From the NCBI GenBank assembly GCA_017858255.1, contig JAFMBV010000034.1:1-32724 (forward strand): a stretch of DNA of 32,724 bases, written 5' to 3'. The translations under genes and the position numbers were made by a program. Under the pieces are notes generated by a model. That model ran no database searches and was not told where the DNA came from. It worked only from the letters and a program-made list of their open reading frames with translations. This stretch comes from Bacteriovoracaceae bacterium (GTDB lineage: Bacteria > Bdellovibrionota > Bacteriovoracia > Bacteriovoracales > Bacteriovoracaceae). How positions within the stretch are numbered: the stretch's first letter is position 1; every line of letters begins with the position of its first letter. Positions 8,600-15,633 of the stretch are shown here, in pieces.

Positions 8600-8806
8600 T
8601 TAGCTGTTACGATTTAAGTACTCTTGCATGAGTTCTTTTATCTTTGAGGTATAGGGTCTTTTTTCAAGCTCGCACTTTAGTTTAAAAGCATTTAAGAGGG
8701 CAGGATCAATCTTGATTGATATCAGTTTGGTTTTTTCAACTTTTCTTGCCTTATTTAACTCTCTCATGGCCTCGAGCCATTCGATTTGTTTGGTTGCATC
8801 TTTCAT
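8600..8806 (-). CDS. Ribbon-helix-helix (CopG-like) DNA-binding protein, putative antitoxin
   Basis: This 68-residue protein ends in an RHH-type fold: the strand TKLISIKIDPALLNAF followed by two helices (KLKCELEKRPYTSK and IKELMQEYL). The N-terminal 25 residues are charged and helical and could contact a partner. Its ATG overlaps the stop of the upstream nucleotidyltransferase gene by four bases (ATGA), so the two are translationally coupled. RHH repressors bind palindromes as dimers; a perfect 26-bp palindrome covers the promoter of this operon, implying autoregulation. An antitoxin role is inferred from the gene pair. Confidence 0.65.
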   Translation of the reverse strand: MKDATKQIEWLEAMRELNKARKVEKTKLISIKIDPALLNAFKLKCELEKRPYTSKIKELMQEYLNRNS

Positions 8807-9258
8807 TTTGTTAGCTCTTCGACATCGAGCAGGTCTTTTTTTCGACCTGATTTTTTTTTCATTTTTATAAGATCATCTTTAGAGATTACTTTTATCTCTA
8901 GTTGGCCAACACGAAATTTCTCTGATTTAAAGTCACTTACATCATGGGTGATTAATATATCGACTTGTTCAGTTGGGTCATTCTCGCTATAGAAATTCCA
9001 AGCAATTAGGTTTCTATTTTTTATATATTCATCTCTAAATTTAAATATAGAAACAGCATCTATGGGAAGTCTCGAAATCATACCCATTTCATTGAGTATA
9101 ATTTCAATTTTCCTTAAATTTGAGAGAGTGAACTTTATAACTAGATCAATATCTACGGTATTTCGGGAATACCCATGAAAATTAACAGCATAACCGCCAA
9201 CTATCATGTAATTGATTTTATCATTTTTTAGAGCTTTTATTAGTTTCTTTAGCTTCAT
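8803..9258 (-). CDS. Minimal nucleotidyltransferase, putative toxin of a two-gene module
   Basis: This 151-residue protein carries the nucleotidyltransferase signature in its first quarter: VGGYAVNFHGYSRNTVDIDL, with the Gly-Gly at 21-22 and metal-ligand Asp36 and Asp38. The third carboxylate is likely in VDILIT. The layout resembles the AbiEii/DUF1814-like and MNT groups, some of which are toxins or abortive-infection factors that modify tRNA or proteins. It is the first gene of an operon with an RHH protein. No ribosome site precedes the ATG; a promoter places the predicted transcript start on the ATG itself. A toxin role is inferred. Confidence 0.7.
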   Translation of the reverse strand: MKLKKLIKALKNDKINYMIVGGYAVNFHGYSRNTVDIDLVIKFTLSNLRKIEIILNEMGMISRLPIDAVSIFKFRDEYIKNRNLIAWNFYSENDPTEQVDILITHDVSDFKSEKFRVGQLEIKVISKDDLIKMKKKSGRKKDLLDVEELTK

Positions 9259-9293
9259 TAATAAAGTATATACCGGTATATACTTTAGTGCAA
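9258..9293 (-). promoter_or_regulatory. Palindromic operator overlapping a leaderless promoter
   Basis: Bases 9262-9287 form a perfect 26-bp palindrome (half-site TAAAGTATATACC). Read on the minus strand it supplies the -10 TATACT (9270-9265). TTGCAC (9293-9288) lies exactly 17 bases upstream as a weak -35. Transcription would start about seven bases after the -10, on the A of the ATG at 9258. A dimeric repressor on the palindrome would cover both the spacer and the -10. Confidence 0.7.
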
Positions 9294-9541
9294 GTGGGTG
9301 GGTTTATTTTTTAAATTATTATATTTTGTAATTAATAAACCCATCCTCAATAATTTCAACACTTATCCAAAATTCCTAAAAAAAAACCAAAACTTTCCCT
9401 ATTACCCTCCTAATGTATGGGTTTCATATAGAGGCGGTCCCCTGAATTTGATGAATGACAAGTTTTCTTGATACGACGTTAAATACAAAAATCTTTGTAT
9501 CGAAATATTGTAATCATTAAACATATAAAAGAGGCATCCAG
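9294..9541. other. Non-coding AT-rich gap with several inverted repeats
   Basis: No credible gene lies between 9259 and 9592. This part holds a 10-bp inverted repeat, TGGGTTTATT (9299-9308) with its complement at 9334-9343, and a 7-bp one, ATACAAA (9483-9489) with its complement at 9494-9500. None is followed by a clear U-tract. Their density suggests a recombination or regulatory region, but no specific role is evident. Confidence 0.4.
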
Positions 9542-9578
9542 CAGGTTGAGTTTATAGATACCAAACTCAACCTGGCAC
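9542..9578. repeat. 12-bp perfect hairpin containing direct repeat copy 2
   Basis: CAGGTTGAGTTT (9542-9553) pairs with its complement at 9563-9574 around a 9-base loop. The right arm is part of the 18-base direct repeat (9561-9578) shared with 8532-8549; copy 1 lacks the left arm. It lies 19 bases past the stop of the minus-strand gene at 9593 but has no U-tract, so a terminator role is doubtful. Confidence 0.6.
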
Positions 9579-9592
9579 TATTTGTGAAAGAA

Positions 9593-10510
9593 CTAGCGTA
9601 GATGGTGGGGAATACAGTTCGTTACCCTGTCGCCTCGATTGAAGAATTCATTTTTAAAGAAATCAAAGGCCCTCCGACAAGCAGCAGGTGTACGCGTGTT
9701 ATTAAGAAGTGTCGCAGGCTCAGTAACAAAGGCCGTGAAGACTTCTGCAAAGTGCTCATTAGGCCTCGATAAGGCATAGTTGCTGACATGACAATCGCCA
9801 GCTCCACGCATGTAGCTTCTTAATCGCTGATAGACACCATTGTTTCCAATGAGGTGGGCCCACTCATGCACTTGTTGGGCCACACTATTGCCATAATGGT
9901 TGTGGCCTCGCGCCGCTATATTACGACCAATGTTAATTTGCTCGGCCCTTTGGTTACTTCCATTTTCATCTTTATATACGAAAGGATAACCGCCTCCTGG
10001 TCCCATTCCTGTTCTTAAAGGACCACCATTGAGCTCTTGCACTCTTTTGATGGAGGCACCTAAAACTCTTTTTTCTCTTTCTGTGGCATTTCTCGTTGAT
10101 AAATTTTGTGAAGCAATTAGTGACTCGGCTTGATTGAGGCTAACGTCCGTATAAGGAGTACAGCCATGAGAAGGCCTTGGATAGTTTTTAAGTGAAACTT
10201 GATAGCGCGGGTCTGTGCCAAAGTTACCTCTGGTGACAGCATATGAATTATCGGCACATTGCTCACAGCGACCGATACTTGGTTCCATCGCTGCTGCTAA
10301 TTCTAAACCTGAGGGAATGCGGGTTGGGTTTTCCACACTACCAAAAAGATCATTACCAGCCGCTCGTGCATCTTCAGAAAATTCAGGAGTATGAGCAAGC
10401 TGGGTTGTTCTTGGAGTCTCCCAATCAGAAACTTCACCAGTGTTTTCACAGCCAATAGCAACAACTAGAACGAATAGAACGAGCAGGATATTTTTCATAT
10501 ACTTCATCAT
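9593..10510 (-). CDS. Zinc metallopeptidase-like lipoprotein
   Basis: The N-terminus is a lipoprotein signal (ILLVLFVLVVAIGC, lipid-anchored Cys21). The core holds a zincin motif HEWAH (215-219, HExxH) and, about 37 residues on, NEHFAEVFTAF (251-261), whose Glu residues are placed like the third zinc ligand of gluzincins. Family knowledge therefore predicts an envelope-attached zinc protease, possibly specialised for wall or prey proteins. Eight Cys residues in the mature chain suggest disulfides. I do not recognise the exact peptidase family. The first two codons and the fifth are all ATG; the fifth (10498) gives an equally good lipoprotein signal. No operon partners. Confidence 0.65.
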   Translation of the reverse strand: MMKYMKNILLVLFVLVVAIGCENTGEVSDWETPRTTQLAHTPEFSEDARAAGNDLFGSVENPTRIPSGLELAAAMEPSIGRCEQCADNSYAVTRGNFGTDPRYQVSLKNYPRPSHGCTPYTDVSLNQAESLIASQNLSTRNATEREKRVLGASIKRVQELNGGPLRTGMGPGGGYPFVYKDENGSNQRAEQINIGRNIAARGHNHYGNSVAQQVHEWAHLIGNNGVYQRLRSYMRGAGDCHVSNYALSRPNEHFAEVFTAFVTEPATLLNNTRTPAACRRAFDFFKNEFFNRGDRVTNCIPHHLR

Positions 10511-10760
10511 AGAGACTATTCGGATATTTCATCAGAAAATTTTAAAATTTAGTCAAATTTCTCTCTAAATGCCCAAAACTTCACTTCTAGGTCTAAAGAC
10601 TGGAGTTTTGAAATTGCCTAATATTGTGGTCATCAGTAACGTAAGTCATTGATTACCTTAGGGGCTTTGCCTAAAGGTTCTGTAGAACGGTGCTCTGTAT
10701 AGATTTTAGACTCTAAATGAATAGTTTTCATTCTCCCTATTTAAGAATGATGGTCCTAAC

Positions 10761-10766
10761 TATAAT
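10761..10766 (+). promoter_or_regulatory. Candidate -10 element upstream of the small secreted gene
   Basis: TATAAT at 10761-10766 lies 37 bases before the ATG at 10804. No convincing -35 is seen. The remainder of the 10511-10803 gap holds only a weak imperfect hairpin near 10657-10678. Confidence 0.35.
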
Positions 10767-10803
10767 GATTTTAAATCTTAAATAGTAAAACGTTGGAGAA
10801 AGA

Positions 10804-11202
10804 ATGAAAAAACTAATGATTGGTATGGCCTTGATGGCGTCGACAACAACATTTGCAACGACAAATCTAACTTGTGGTGTTTTCAACGGTGAAAATTATT
10901 CGTTAACGAAAAAAATTGTTATCGATATAGATCAAGATCAAGTTTATGAATCAATCTTTACATCTGAAAGTCAAACATTCTCCATTACAAAGGCCAAAGG
11001 TACGCTGACCCTAGGTTTTTCAGATGCTGAGGGCACAAGCAAGACCGTTATTTCAGAAGCAATGATAAGAATGATGAGAGGATCTCAATCGATTGGAGTT
11101 ATTTCTCATCGGGCCAACGATGAGAGTAAAAACCATACTGCTGTTTGCTACCAAACTGGAACATCTGAAAATGCTCCTTTTGACAAGTCAGTTACTCTGT
11201 AA
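10804..11202 (+). CDS. Small secreted protein, unknown
   Basis: This 132-residue protein has a signal peptide (MKKLMIGMALMASTTTFA, cleavage near residue 18-19) and a GGAG ribosome site. The mature domain has two Cys, one near each end (LTCGVF and AVCYQT), alternating hydrophobic residues typical of beta-sandwich folds, and no recognisable motif. It is similar in size and layout to a common class of periplasmic hypothetical proteins in predatory Bdellovibrionota, but I cannot name a family. It is monocistronic, convergent with pyrC. Confidence 0.65.
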   Translation: MKKLMIGMALMASTTTFATTNLTCGVFNGENYSLTKKIVIDIDQDQVYESIFTSESQTFSITKAKGTLTLGFSDAEGTSKTVISEAMIRMMRGSQSIGVISHRANDESKNHTAVCYQTGTSENAPFDKSVTL

Positions 11203-11226
11203 ATCCTCAAGACATTACTGGCGTTG

Positions 11227-12258
11227 CTATTTTAGACGCCAAGTAACCTTGTTACCGGCCCAAAAAGGAACAATCACTCTGCTGCCAACCACTTCTAATT
11301 CATTGGGAATGGTCCAGGCTTCCCTCACAAGAGTTACCTTTTGAGTATTTCGAGGCAGACCATAAAAGTCAGCACCGTGGTGACTTGTGAAGCCTTCAAG
11401 TTTATCAAGGGCATTGAGCTCATCAAAAACTTGGGTATATAGCTCAAGGGCAGCCGGGGCCGAATAACAACCAGCACAGCCACAGGCCGATTCTTTCTGG
11501 TCTTTCATATGAGGAGCAGAATCCGTTCCAAGAAAAAACTTAGTGGAACCACTTATAACCGCTTCTCGTAGCGCTTTTTGATGAGTATTTCTTTTTAAAA
11601 TCGGCAGGCAATAATAATGAGGTTTAACTCCTCCCACAAGGAGGTCATTACGATTGAGCATAAGATGCTGAGGCGTCAGGGTAGCAGCGACATTTGGAGA
11701 ACTCCCTTTTACAAAGTCCACGGCGTCCTTTGTTGTTATATGCTCGAGAACAACTTTAAGATCAGGAAAGCTTTTTACAATATCCTCTAAATACCTTTCA
11801 ATAAAGACCTTTTCTCTATCAAAAATATCGATCTCTCCATCCGTCACCTCACCGTGAATAAGGAGAAGCATCTTATTTTTCGCCATCACCTCAAAAACGG
11901 GATACATCTTTTCAATATCGTTTACGCCACTACTTGAGTTGGTCGTGGCCCCCGCAGGATAAAGCTTGGCCGCTAGAATCCCCTGCTCTTTCGCGTCCTT
12001 TATATCATCTGTCGTGGTGACATTAGTTAAATACAAAGTAACTAAGGGAGTGAAGTCACTACCCTCGGGCCTTGCGGCCAATATTCTCGCTTCATAGGCC
12101 TTTGCCATCTTAGCATTAACTACCGGAGGAGTAAGATTTGGCATTACAATGGAGCGACTAAACTGGCGTGCACTGGCCGAGACAGTTTCTTTTAAAAGCT
12201 CATTATCGCGAAAGTGAGCATGCCAATCATCTGGTCTAGTTATGGTGATTTCGTTCAT
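11227..12258 (-). CDS. pyrC: Dihydroorotase, class II (PyrC)
   Basis: This cytoplasmic zinc enzyme interconverts carbamoyl-aspartate and dihydroorotate, the third step of UMP synthesis. With the start at 12258 it is 343 residues, the usual length, and opens with the family's ITRPDDWHAHFRD. Metal ligands are visible: His13 and His15, carboxylated Lys98 (LAAKLYP), His135 (IHGEV), His173 (LEHITT) and Asp246 (GTDSAPH). Asn41 and substrate-binding GGVKPHYYCLP are also present. An in-frame ATG 30 codons upstream (12348) has a better AAGG motif, but its extra residues are not seen in the family, so I prefer the internal start. No other pyrimidine gene is adjacent. Confidence 0.95.
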   Translation of the reverse strand: MNEITITRPDDWHAHFRDNELLKETVSASARQFSRSIVMPNLTPPVVNAKMAKAYEARILAARPEGSDFTPLVTLYLTNVTTTDDIKDAKEQGILAAKLYPAGATTNSSSGVNDIEKMYPVFEVMAKNKMLLLIHGEVTDGEIDIFDREKVFIERYLEDIVKSFPDLKVVLEHITTKDAVDFVKGSSPNVAATLTPQHLMLNRNDLLVGGVKPHYYCLPILKRNTHQKALREAVISGSTKFFLGTDSAPHMKDQKESACGCAGCYSAPAALELYTQVFDELNALDKLEGFTSHHGADFYGLPRNTQKVTLVREAWTIPNELEVVGSRVIVPFWAGNKVTWRLK

Positions 12259-12430
12259 AGGTAAAATTACCACAGAAGATTGAATATCGTAAATCCCTTG
12301 AAAAAGGTACGTGATTAAACCTTCACAGCTGCGAATTAGGTGTGGCATAACACTTACCTTTTTACCCTATTCTCTAAGAGAAGAGTGAATTGTTTGCTAG
12401 ATATAGGGAAACTAAACACGAGGTGTATTG

Positions 12431-12817
12431 ATGAAGAAGCTGATAACTCTAGTAGCTCTTTTTACGATTTTTAGCGGACACGCGATTTTCTTAGATAAAT
12501 GTAACAACACTGATTTAAGAACAGGTCAGGGTGTTTCTTTCAGGTTTGAATCTTGTATTGACAGAAATTTTTGGGACATTGAAAGTTACACTCATAATAC
12601 TCGCTTCAAGAGCTGTGATAATATGCGCTTTGATAGAGTGAGTTCATTCTATGTGAGATTTATCAATGACAATTTCAGCAAGGTTAGCTTTGAAATTCCT
12701 GGTTCATTTATTAAGCATTGTTTTCAATTTGATAGAGACAAGCTTGAAGTTCGTTTCATTGACTGCGTAAATGACAACTTTGATAATATCGAAAGAGCTA
12801 TTCGTCTTAGACGATAG
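12431..12817 (+). CDS. Small secreted protein, unknown
   Basis: The 128-residue product has a signal peptide (MKKLITLVALFTIFSGHA) and a mature part with five Cys. A motif recurs: aromatic/FD-R phrases around Cys (KSCDNMRFDR, KHCFQFDRDK, IDCVNDNFDNIERA), suggesting a short internal repeat. I chose the ATG at 12431 over the TTG one codon earlier because AGGTG sits about seven bases upstream. Family and function are unknown. The next gene on the same strand starts 116 bases downstream. Confidence 0.65.
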   Translation: MKKLITLVALFTIFSGHAIFLDKCNNTDLRTGQGVSFRFESCIDRNFWDIESYTHNTRFKSCDNMRFDRVSSFYVRFINDNFSKVSFEIPGSFIKHCFQFDRDKLEVRFIDCVNDNFDNIERAIRLRR

Positions 12818-12933
12818 TTTATAAGGGCCTATTTTAACTACCTTTTCGAGCTTTGGTTAAGTCATATTTACATATGCCCTATTCAATAAATTTCACTTTG
12901 GTTAGTGTCTGGTAAACGATATTGGGGGGAAGT

Positions 12934-13695
12934 ATGAAACAAGTAGTTTTAATGACAATGATATTGTCTCTTAGTGCTTTTGGGGCGAAGTCTTTAAAAT
13001 CAAAAGAAGTTAAAGGGCGTATTTGTTCTGAGTTAGAAAGCTTTGCCTATGATGATTACACCAAAATTGATGTAGCAAAGTGTGTGAAAGTCGGTAAGTT
13101 TAAGGTAACAAAATCAACTTTTAATCAACAGATTAACAAGGTTTCAAATCTTCTCGTCTCATTTGAGTATGAAGAAAATAATATTGAATTTGCTGGAACT
13201 ATTGAAGCTTTTAGAATTGTCAGTTTTCTTGAAAATGGAAGTATGAGCGTTCGCTGGTCGACTCGGAAAATGAAAGTTGAAGTGAATGACAAAAGAAATT
13301 GGGTAAACGTCTTTAATGAGCTTCTAGATAATGACGAAATAAATATTCATAACGGTGATGCTGGTGTTCGAAAAGTTTTAAAAACTCACACTGAAGCTGA
13401 CCTTGTTAAATCCCTTGAGGAGTCTCTAGAGAATTTAGGTGACCCAGAAGGTAGTGAGTACGATTTCTGTTTATATGAAACAGAGACGGGCTTCGATTCT
13501 GTGAATTACTATATGAAAGACCACTCCCCTGCTCTTGCTCGCCTCTTAAAAGATCTTGAGAAGAAAGGGCTTATCAAAGGAGCGGCCTATCGTGGATATT
13601 CTGATGGCGCCAGTGAGTATTGCTCTCACTACTACTTTGAAATCCTAACAAAGGACAATAAGGTTCTTTATGTTGATTTTGATTTTACGACTTAA
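12934..13695 (+). CDS. Exported protein of unknown function
   Basis: The start at the ATG of 12934 follows a G6-A ribosome site (12924-12930) and opens a signal peptide (MKQVVLMTMILSLSAFGA). An upstream TTG at 12922 would fall inside the ribosome site. The mature chain, about 235 residues, has paired Cys near the start (GRICSEL, VAKCVKV) and others (DFCLYET, EYCSHYY) and mixed alpha/beta character. I do not recognise a family. A strong terminator follows 31 bases after the stop, so the transcript ends here; the small secreted gene upstream may share it. Confidence 0.7.
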   Translation: MKQVVLMTMILSLSAFGAKSLKSKEVKGRICSELESFAYDDYTKIDVAKCVKVGKFKVTKSTFNQQINKVSNLLVSFEYEENNIEFAGTIEAFRIVSFLENGSMSVRWSTRKMKVEVNDKRNWVNVFNELLDNDEINIHNGDAGVRKVLKTHTEADLVKSLEESLENLGDPEGSEYDFCLYETETGFDSVNYYMKDHSPALARLLKDLEKKGLIKGAAYRGYSDGASEYCSHYYFEILTKDNKVLYVDFDFTT

Positions 13696-13726
13696 GACTT
13701 ATTTAATATTTATAATTTCTTAAATT

Positions 13727-13756
13727 GGGGTGCTTATTCAGCACCCCTTTTTTTTT
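13727..13756 (+). terminator. Rho-independent terminator
   Basis: GGGGTGC and GCACCCC form a 7-bp GC-rich stem around a 7-base loop, followed by nine T residues. It ends the transcript of the gene at 12934-13695. Confidence 0.95.
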
Positions 13757-13920
13757 CTAAATAGTTCTTTAACTTTAGAAGTCTATTACCACTATTCTCT
13801 GACCTTCTTTGATGAGAATTTGTATTGAATTAATCAATGGTTTTGATCGATTTTATTTAATTTTATCAAACAAAAATTTGCTCTATATTAATTATGAACC
13901 TAATAAAAAGAGGATACATA

Positions 13921-14022
13921 ATGAACTCATCCCTAGCCGCCATCATCTGTTTTATTCCTTTGGGCCTTTATTTCATTACCTACTACCTAACAACTGATCG
14001 CAACTCAAAGAGAAGCGAATAG
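13921..14022 (+). CDS. 33-residue single-span membrane protein
   Basis: A short open frame starts at an ATG preceded by AGAGGA with six to seven bases of spacing, one of the best ribosome sites in the window. The product has one hydrophobic segment (residues about 5-23, AAIICFIPLGLYFITYYL) and a polar, basic tail (TTDRNSKRSE). It thus looks like a typical bacterial small membrane protein. It lies 38 bases upstream of the HPF-like/DksA-like pair on the same strand and may lead their transcript. Such proteins often modulate a larger membrane complex, but no partner can be named. Confidence 0.6.
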   Translation: MNSSLAAIICFIPLGLYFITYYLTTDRNSKRSE

Positions 14023-14060
14023 AAGACTAGTTATATCAACCAGTACACAAGGAGCATCCT

Positions 14061-14342
14061 ATGACTGAAGAAGCAATTAAGGGAATCATTGAAAAAGAAA
14101 CGATTCGCTTTAAAAAGAGAGTGCCATTTTTAACTGATTTGAAACTCACTGTTGTTAGAAATCAAACTGGAGAATTTACATCGAAATCATTTTTCAAGTT
14201 AGGAAAGAAGACAATATATTTAAAAAGCAAGGCCAATTGTCCTAAGGCGCTTGTTAAAAAATCTTTTTCGAAAATCGTCAATATCGTGACGAAGAGGAAG
14301 AAATCAAAAAGGATAAATATTAGTTTTGAGGAGGCAGCATGA
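14061..14342 (+). CDS. Small basic protein, possibly HPF/RaiA-like
   Basis: The 93-residue product is strongly basic with a strand-rich centre (LKLTVVRNQTGEFTSKSFFKLGKKTIYLKS, given here as residues 27-56) and a helix ending in a Lys/Arg cluster (KRKKSKR). The order of strand, strand, helix resembles the ribosome-binding domain of hibernation factors, but the match is weak and could be another nucleic-acid binder. AAGGAG lies seven bases before the ATG. Its stop overlaps the next gene's ATG by four bases, coupling it to a DksA-like regulator. Both would fit starvation control of translation and transcription. Confidence 0.5.
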   Translation: MTEEAIKGIIEKETIRFKKRVPFLTDLKLTVVRNQTGEFTSKSFFKLGKKTIYLKSKANCPKALVKKSFSKIVNIVTKRKKSKRINISFEEAA

Positions 14343-14674
14343 AAGAATCTAGAAAAGACATTGTACTATTTTGTGAGCAAAAACTGATCTCTCTTAGAGA
14401 TGCTTATCTTAATACATTGCGGAGACCTATTCCTAAAGACCTTAATAGTCCTGAGTCTATCGACCAGGCAGCGAGAGAACAAAAACTTCGTGATTCCATT
14501 TACTTTCGAGATCGGATAAAGGCGATACTACCGGATATTCTTTCCGCACTTGAGAGAATCAAAGATGGAACATTTGGTATTTGCGAAGCCACTGGGAATC
14601 AAATTGAGGACCGAAGATTAAAGGCCGTTCCTTGGACAAAAGTGAGTATTAAGGCCATTAAAGAAGCGGCGTAG
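14339..14674 (+). CDS. DksA/TraR-family protein without the zinc finger
   Basis: The 111-residue product has the N-terminal helices of DksA-type RNA polymerase secondary-channel factors and the family hallmark ALERIKDGTFGICE at residues 70-83, followed by RRLKAVPWTK. In DksA four Cys bind zinc. Here only Cys82 remains: Thr85, Ser103 and Ala106 occupy the other positions. Zinc-poor DksA variants are known to stay functional under zinc limitation, so this may be a redox- or zinc-independent regulator, possibly with altered ppGpp response. The acidic tip residues of the coiled coil cannot be assigned with confidence. It is translationally coupled to the basic protein upstream. Confidence 0.8.
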   Translation: MKESRKDIVLFCEQKLISLRDAYLNTLRRPIPKDLNSPESIDQAAREQKLRDSIYFRDRIKAILPDILSALERIKDGTFGICEATGNQIEDRRLKAVPWTKVSIKAIKEAA

Positions 14675-14705
14675 TGTTCTGAAGAGGCTGGGTTAAATCC
14701 CTGAC

Positions 14706-15602
14706 CTAGCCTAGCCTCATTCTACCAAAGTCTTGCTTGAGGATAAGGTCAAGAGCTGGGTTATCAAAGACTCTATTGCCATAGATCAAATAGTAGGAAG
14801 AATATATATCCTCCAGCTTTCCAAGTTTAATCAGTGATTTGTTTTGTACTAGCTCTTTAGTTGTAAATTCTGGAAGAAAAACAACACCATCCCCCTTAGC
14901 AGCAAGGATTTTCTGAAGAGAAGTGTCTTGTGTTTCGGCGATCATTTTTGGCTTTATTTTTTTGAAATGAAAGAAGCTTTCAATGTCACTCCTGATTTTT
15001 GAGTGAATAGTTGGAACAATACAGCTTACTCCGTCAAGGCAAAGTGGAAACCTTTTTTTCAAGTCTTTATACTTTGGAGCAGCATATGCAAAGATTGGTT
15101 TCTTTAAAATTTCTTTACAAAAAACTTTACGATTATCAAGTCTTCTTACTTCATGATCAGAAATAATGAGCTCTATTGAATGTCCTAAAAGTTGACGTAA
15201 AAGTTCTTCACTGGAATCTTCATATATCGATAAAAAACAACCAGTCTTCTTGTGTGCAAAGTCGACGATGTCGCAAATAAGATGCTTTGGGATACTGTCT
15301 AATGCCCCTATACTTAAGTGGACTTCGTTAGAAAATGAGCGTTCGTCCACAACTTTGATTAATTCTTGCCCGAGAGTGTTTATCTTGTTTACATAATCTA
15401 GGGTTATTTTGCCCGCTTCGGTTAGAGTCAGCTTGCGATTCTTTCTTTCAAAGAGTTTCACCCCTAGGTAATCCTCTAAGGTCTTTAGCTGAGAGCTCAA
15501 AGCAGGTTGACCTACTTTAAGTGACTCTGAAGCCTTAGTAATACTGCCTAGGGTGGCAATTTCTCTGAAGTAAATAAGATGGTGATAATTTAGCCACTTC
15601 AG
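14706..15602 (-). CDS. LysR-family regulator (NhaR-like) with a CTG start
   Basis: Residues 1-65 form the winged helix-turn-helix (KWLNYHHLIYFREI, SITKASES, GQPALSSQLKTLEDYLG) and the rest the co-inducer-binding domain, 298 residues in all. The helix-turn-helix is only complete if translation starts at CTG (15602-15600): a perfect AAGGAGG (15608-15614) lies five bases upstream, the frame has a TAA just above, and no ATG, GTG or TTG is available before residue 35, in the middle of the recognition helix. The opening resembles NhaR-type regulators. It lies 31 bases downstream of icd on the same strand, so it is probably co-transcribed with it. A LysR-type box upstream of icd (17159-17175) is a plausible target. 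Confidence 0.85.
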   Translation of the reverse strand: MKWLNYHHLIYFREIATLGSITKASESLKVGQPALSSQLKTLEDYLGVKLFERKNRKLTLTEAGKITLDYVNKINTLGQELIKVVDERSFSNEVHLSIGALDSIPKHLICDIVDFAHKKTGCFLSIYEDSSEELLRQLLGHSIELIISDHEVRRLDNRKVFCKEILKKPIFAYAAPKYKDLKKRFPLCLDGVSCIVPTIHSKIRSDIESFFHFKKIKPKMIAETQDTSLQKILAAKGDGVVFLPEFTTKELVQNKSLIKLGKLEDIYSSYYLIYGNRVFDNPALDLILKQDFGRMRLG

Positions 15603-15633
15603 GAGAACCTCCTTACCTATTTAACGTTTTATG

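Noticed and set aside
7016-9592. Integron-like layout: integrase divergent from a small-gene array with hairpins
   Set aside because: The integrase lacks the extra helix region of IntI between the Lys and HxxR motifs. The genes face both directions and have their own promoter, and no attC-like R'/R'' core (GTTRRRY) was found at the repeats.
12259-12348. Thirty-residue N-terminal extension of dihydroorotase
   Set aside because: The family starts at the ITRPDDWHAH segment. The extra residues have no counterpart in PyrC that I know, despite a somewhat better ribosome site.
13829-13843. FNR-like palindrome near the start of the 33-residue gene transcript
   Set aside because: The half-sites TTGA and TCAA are separated by five bases, one short of the FNR consensus length, and the region is AT-rich enough to give this by chance.
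14681-14720. Bidirectional terminator between the DksA-like and lysR genes
   Set aside because: An imperfect GAGGCTGGG/CCTAGCCTC stem exists, but with a long loop and no T-run on either strand.
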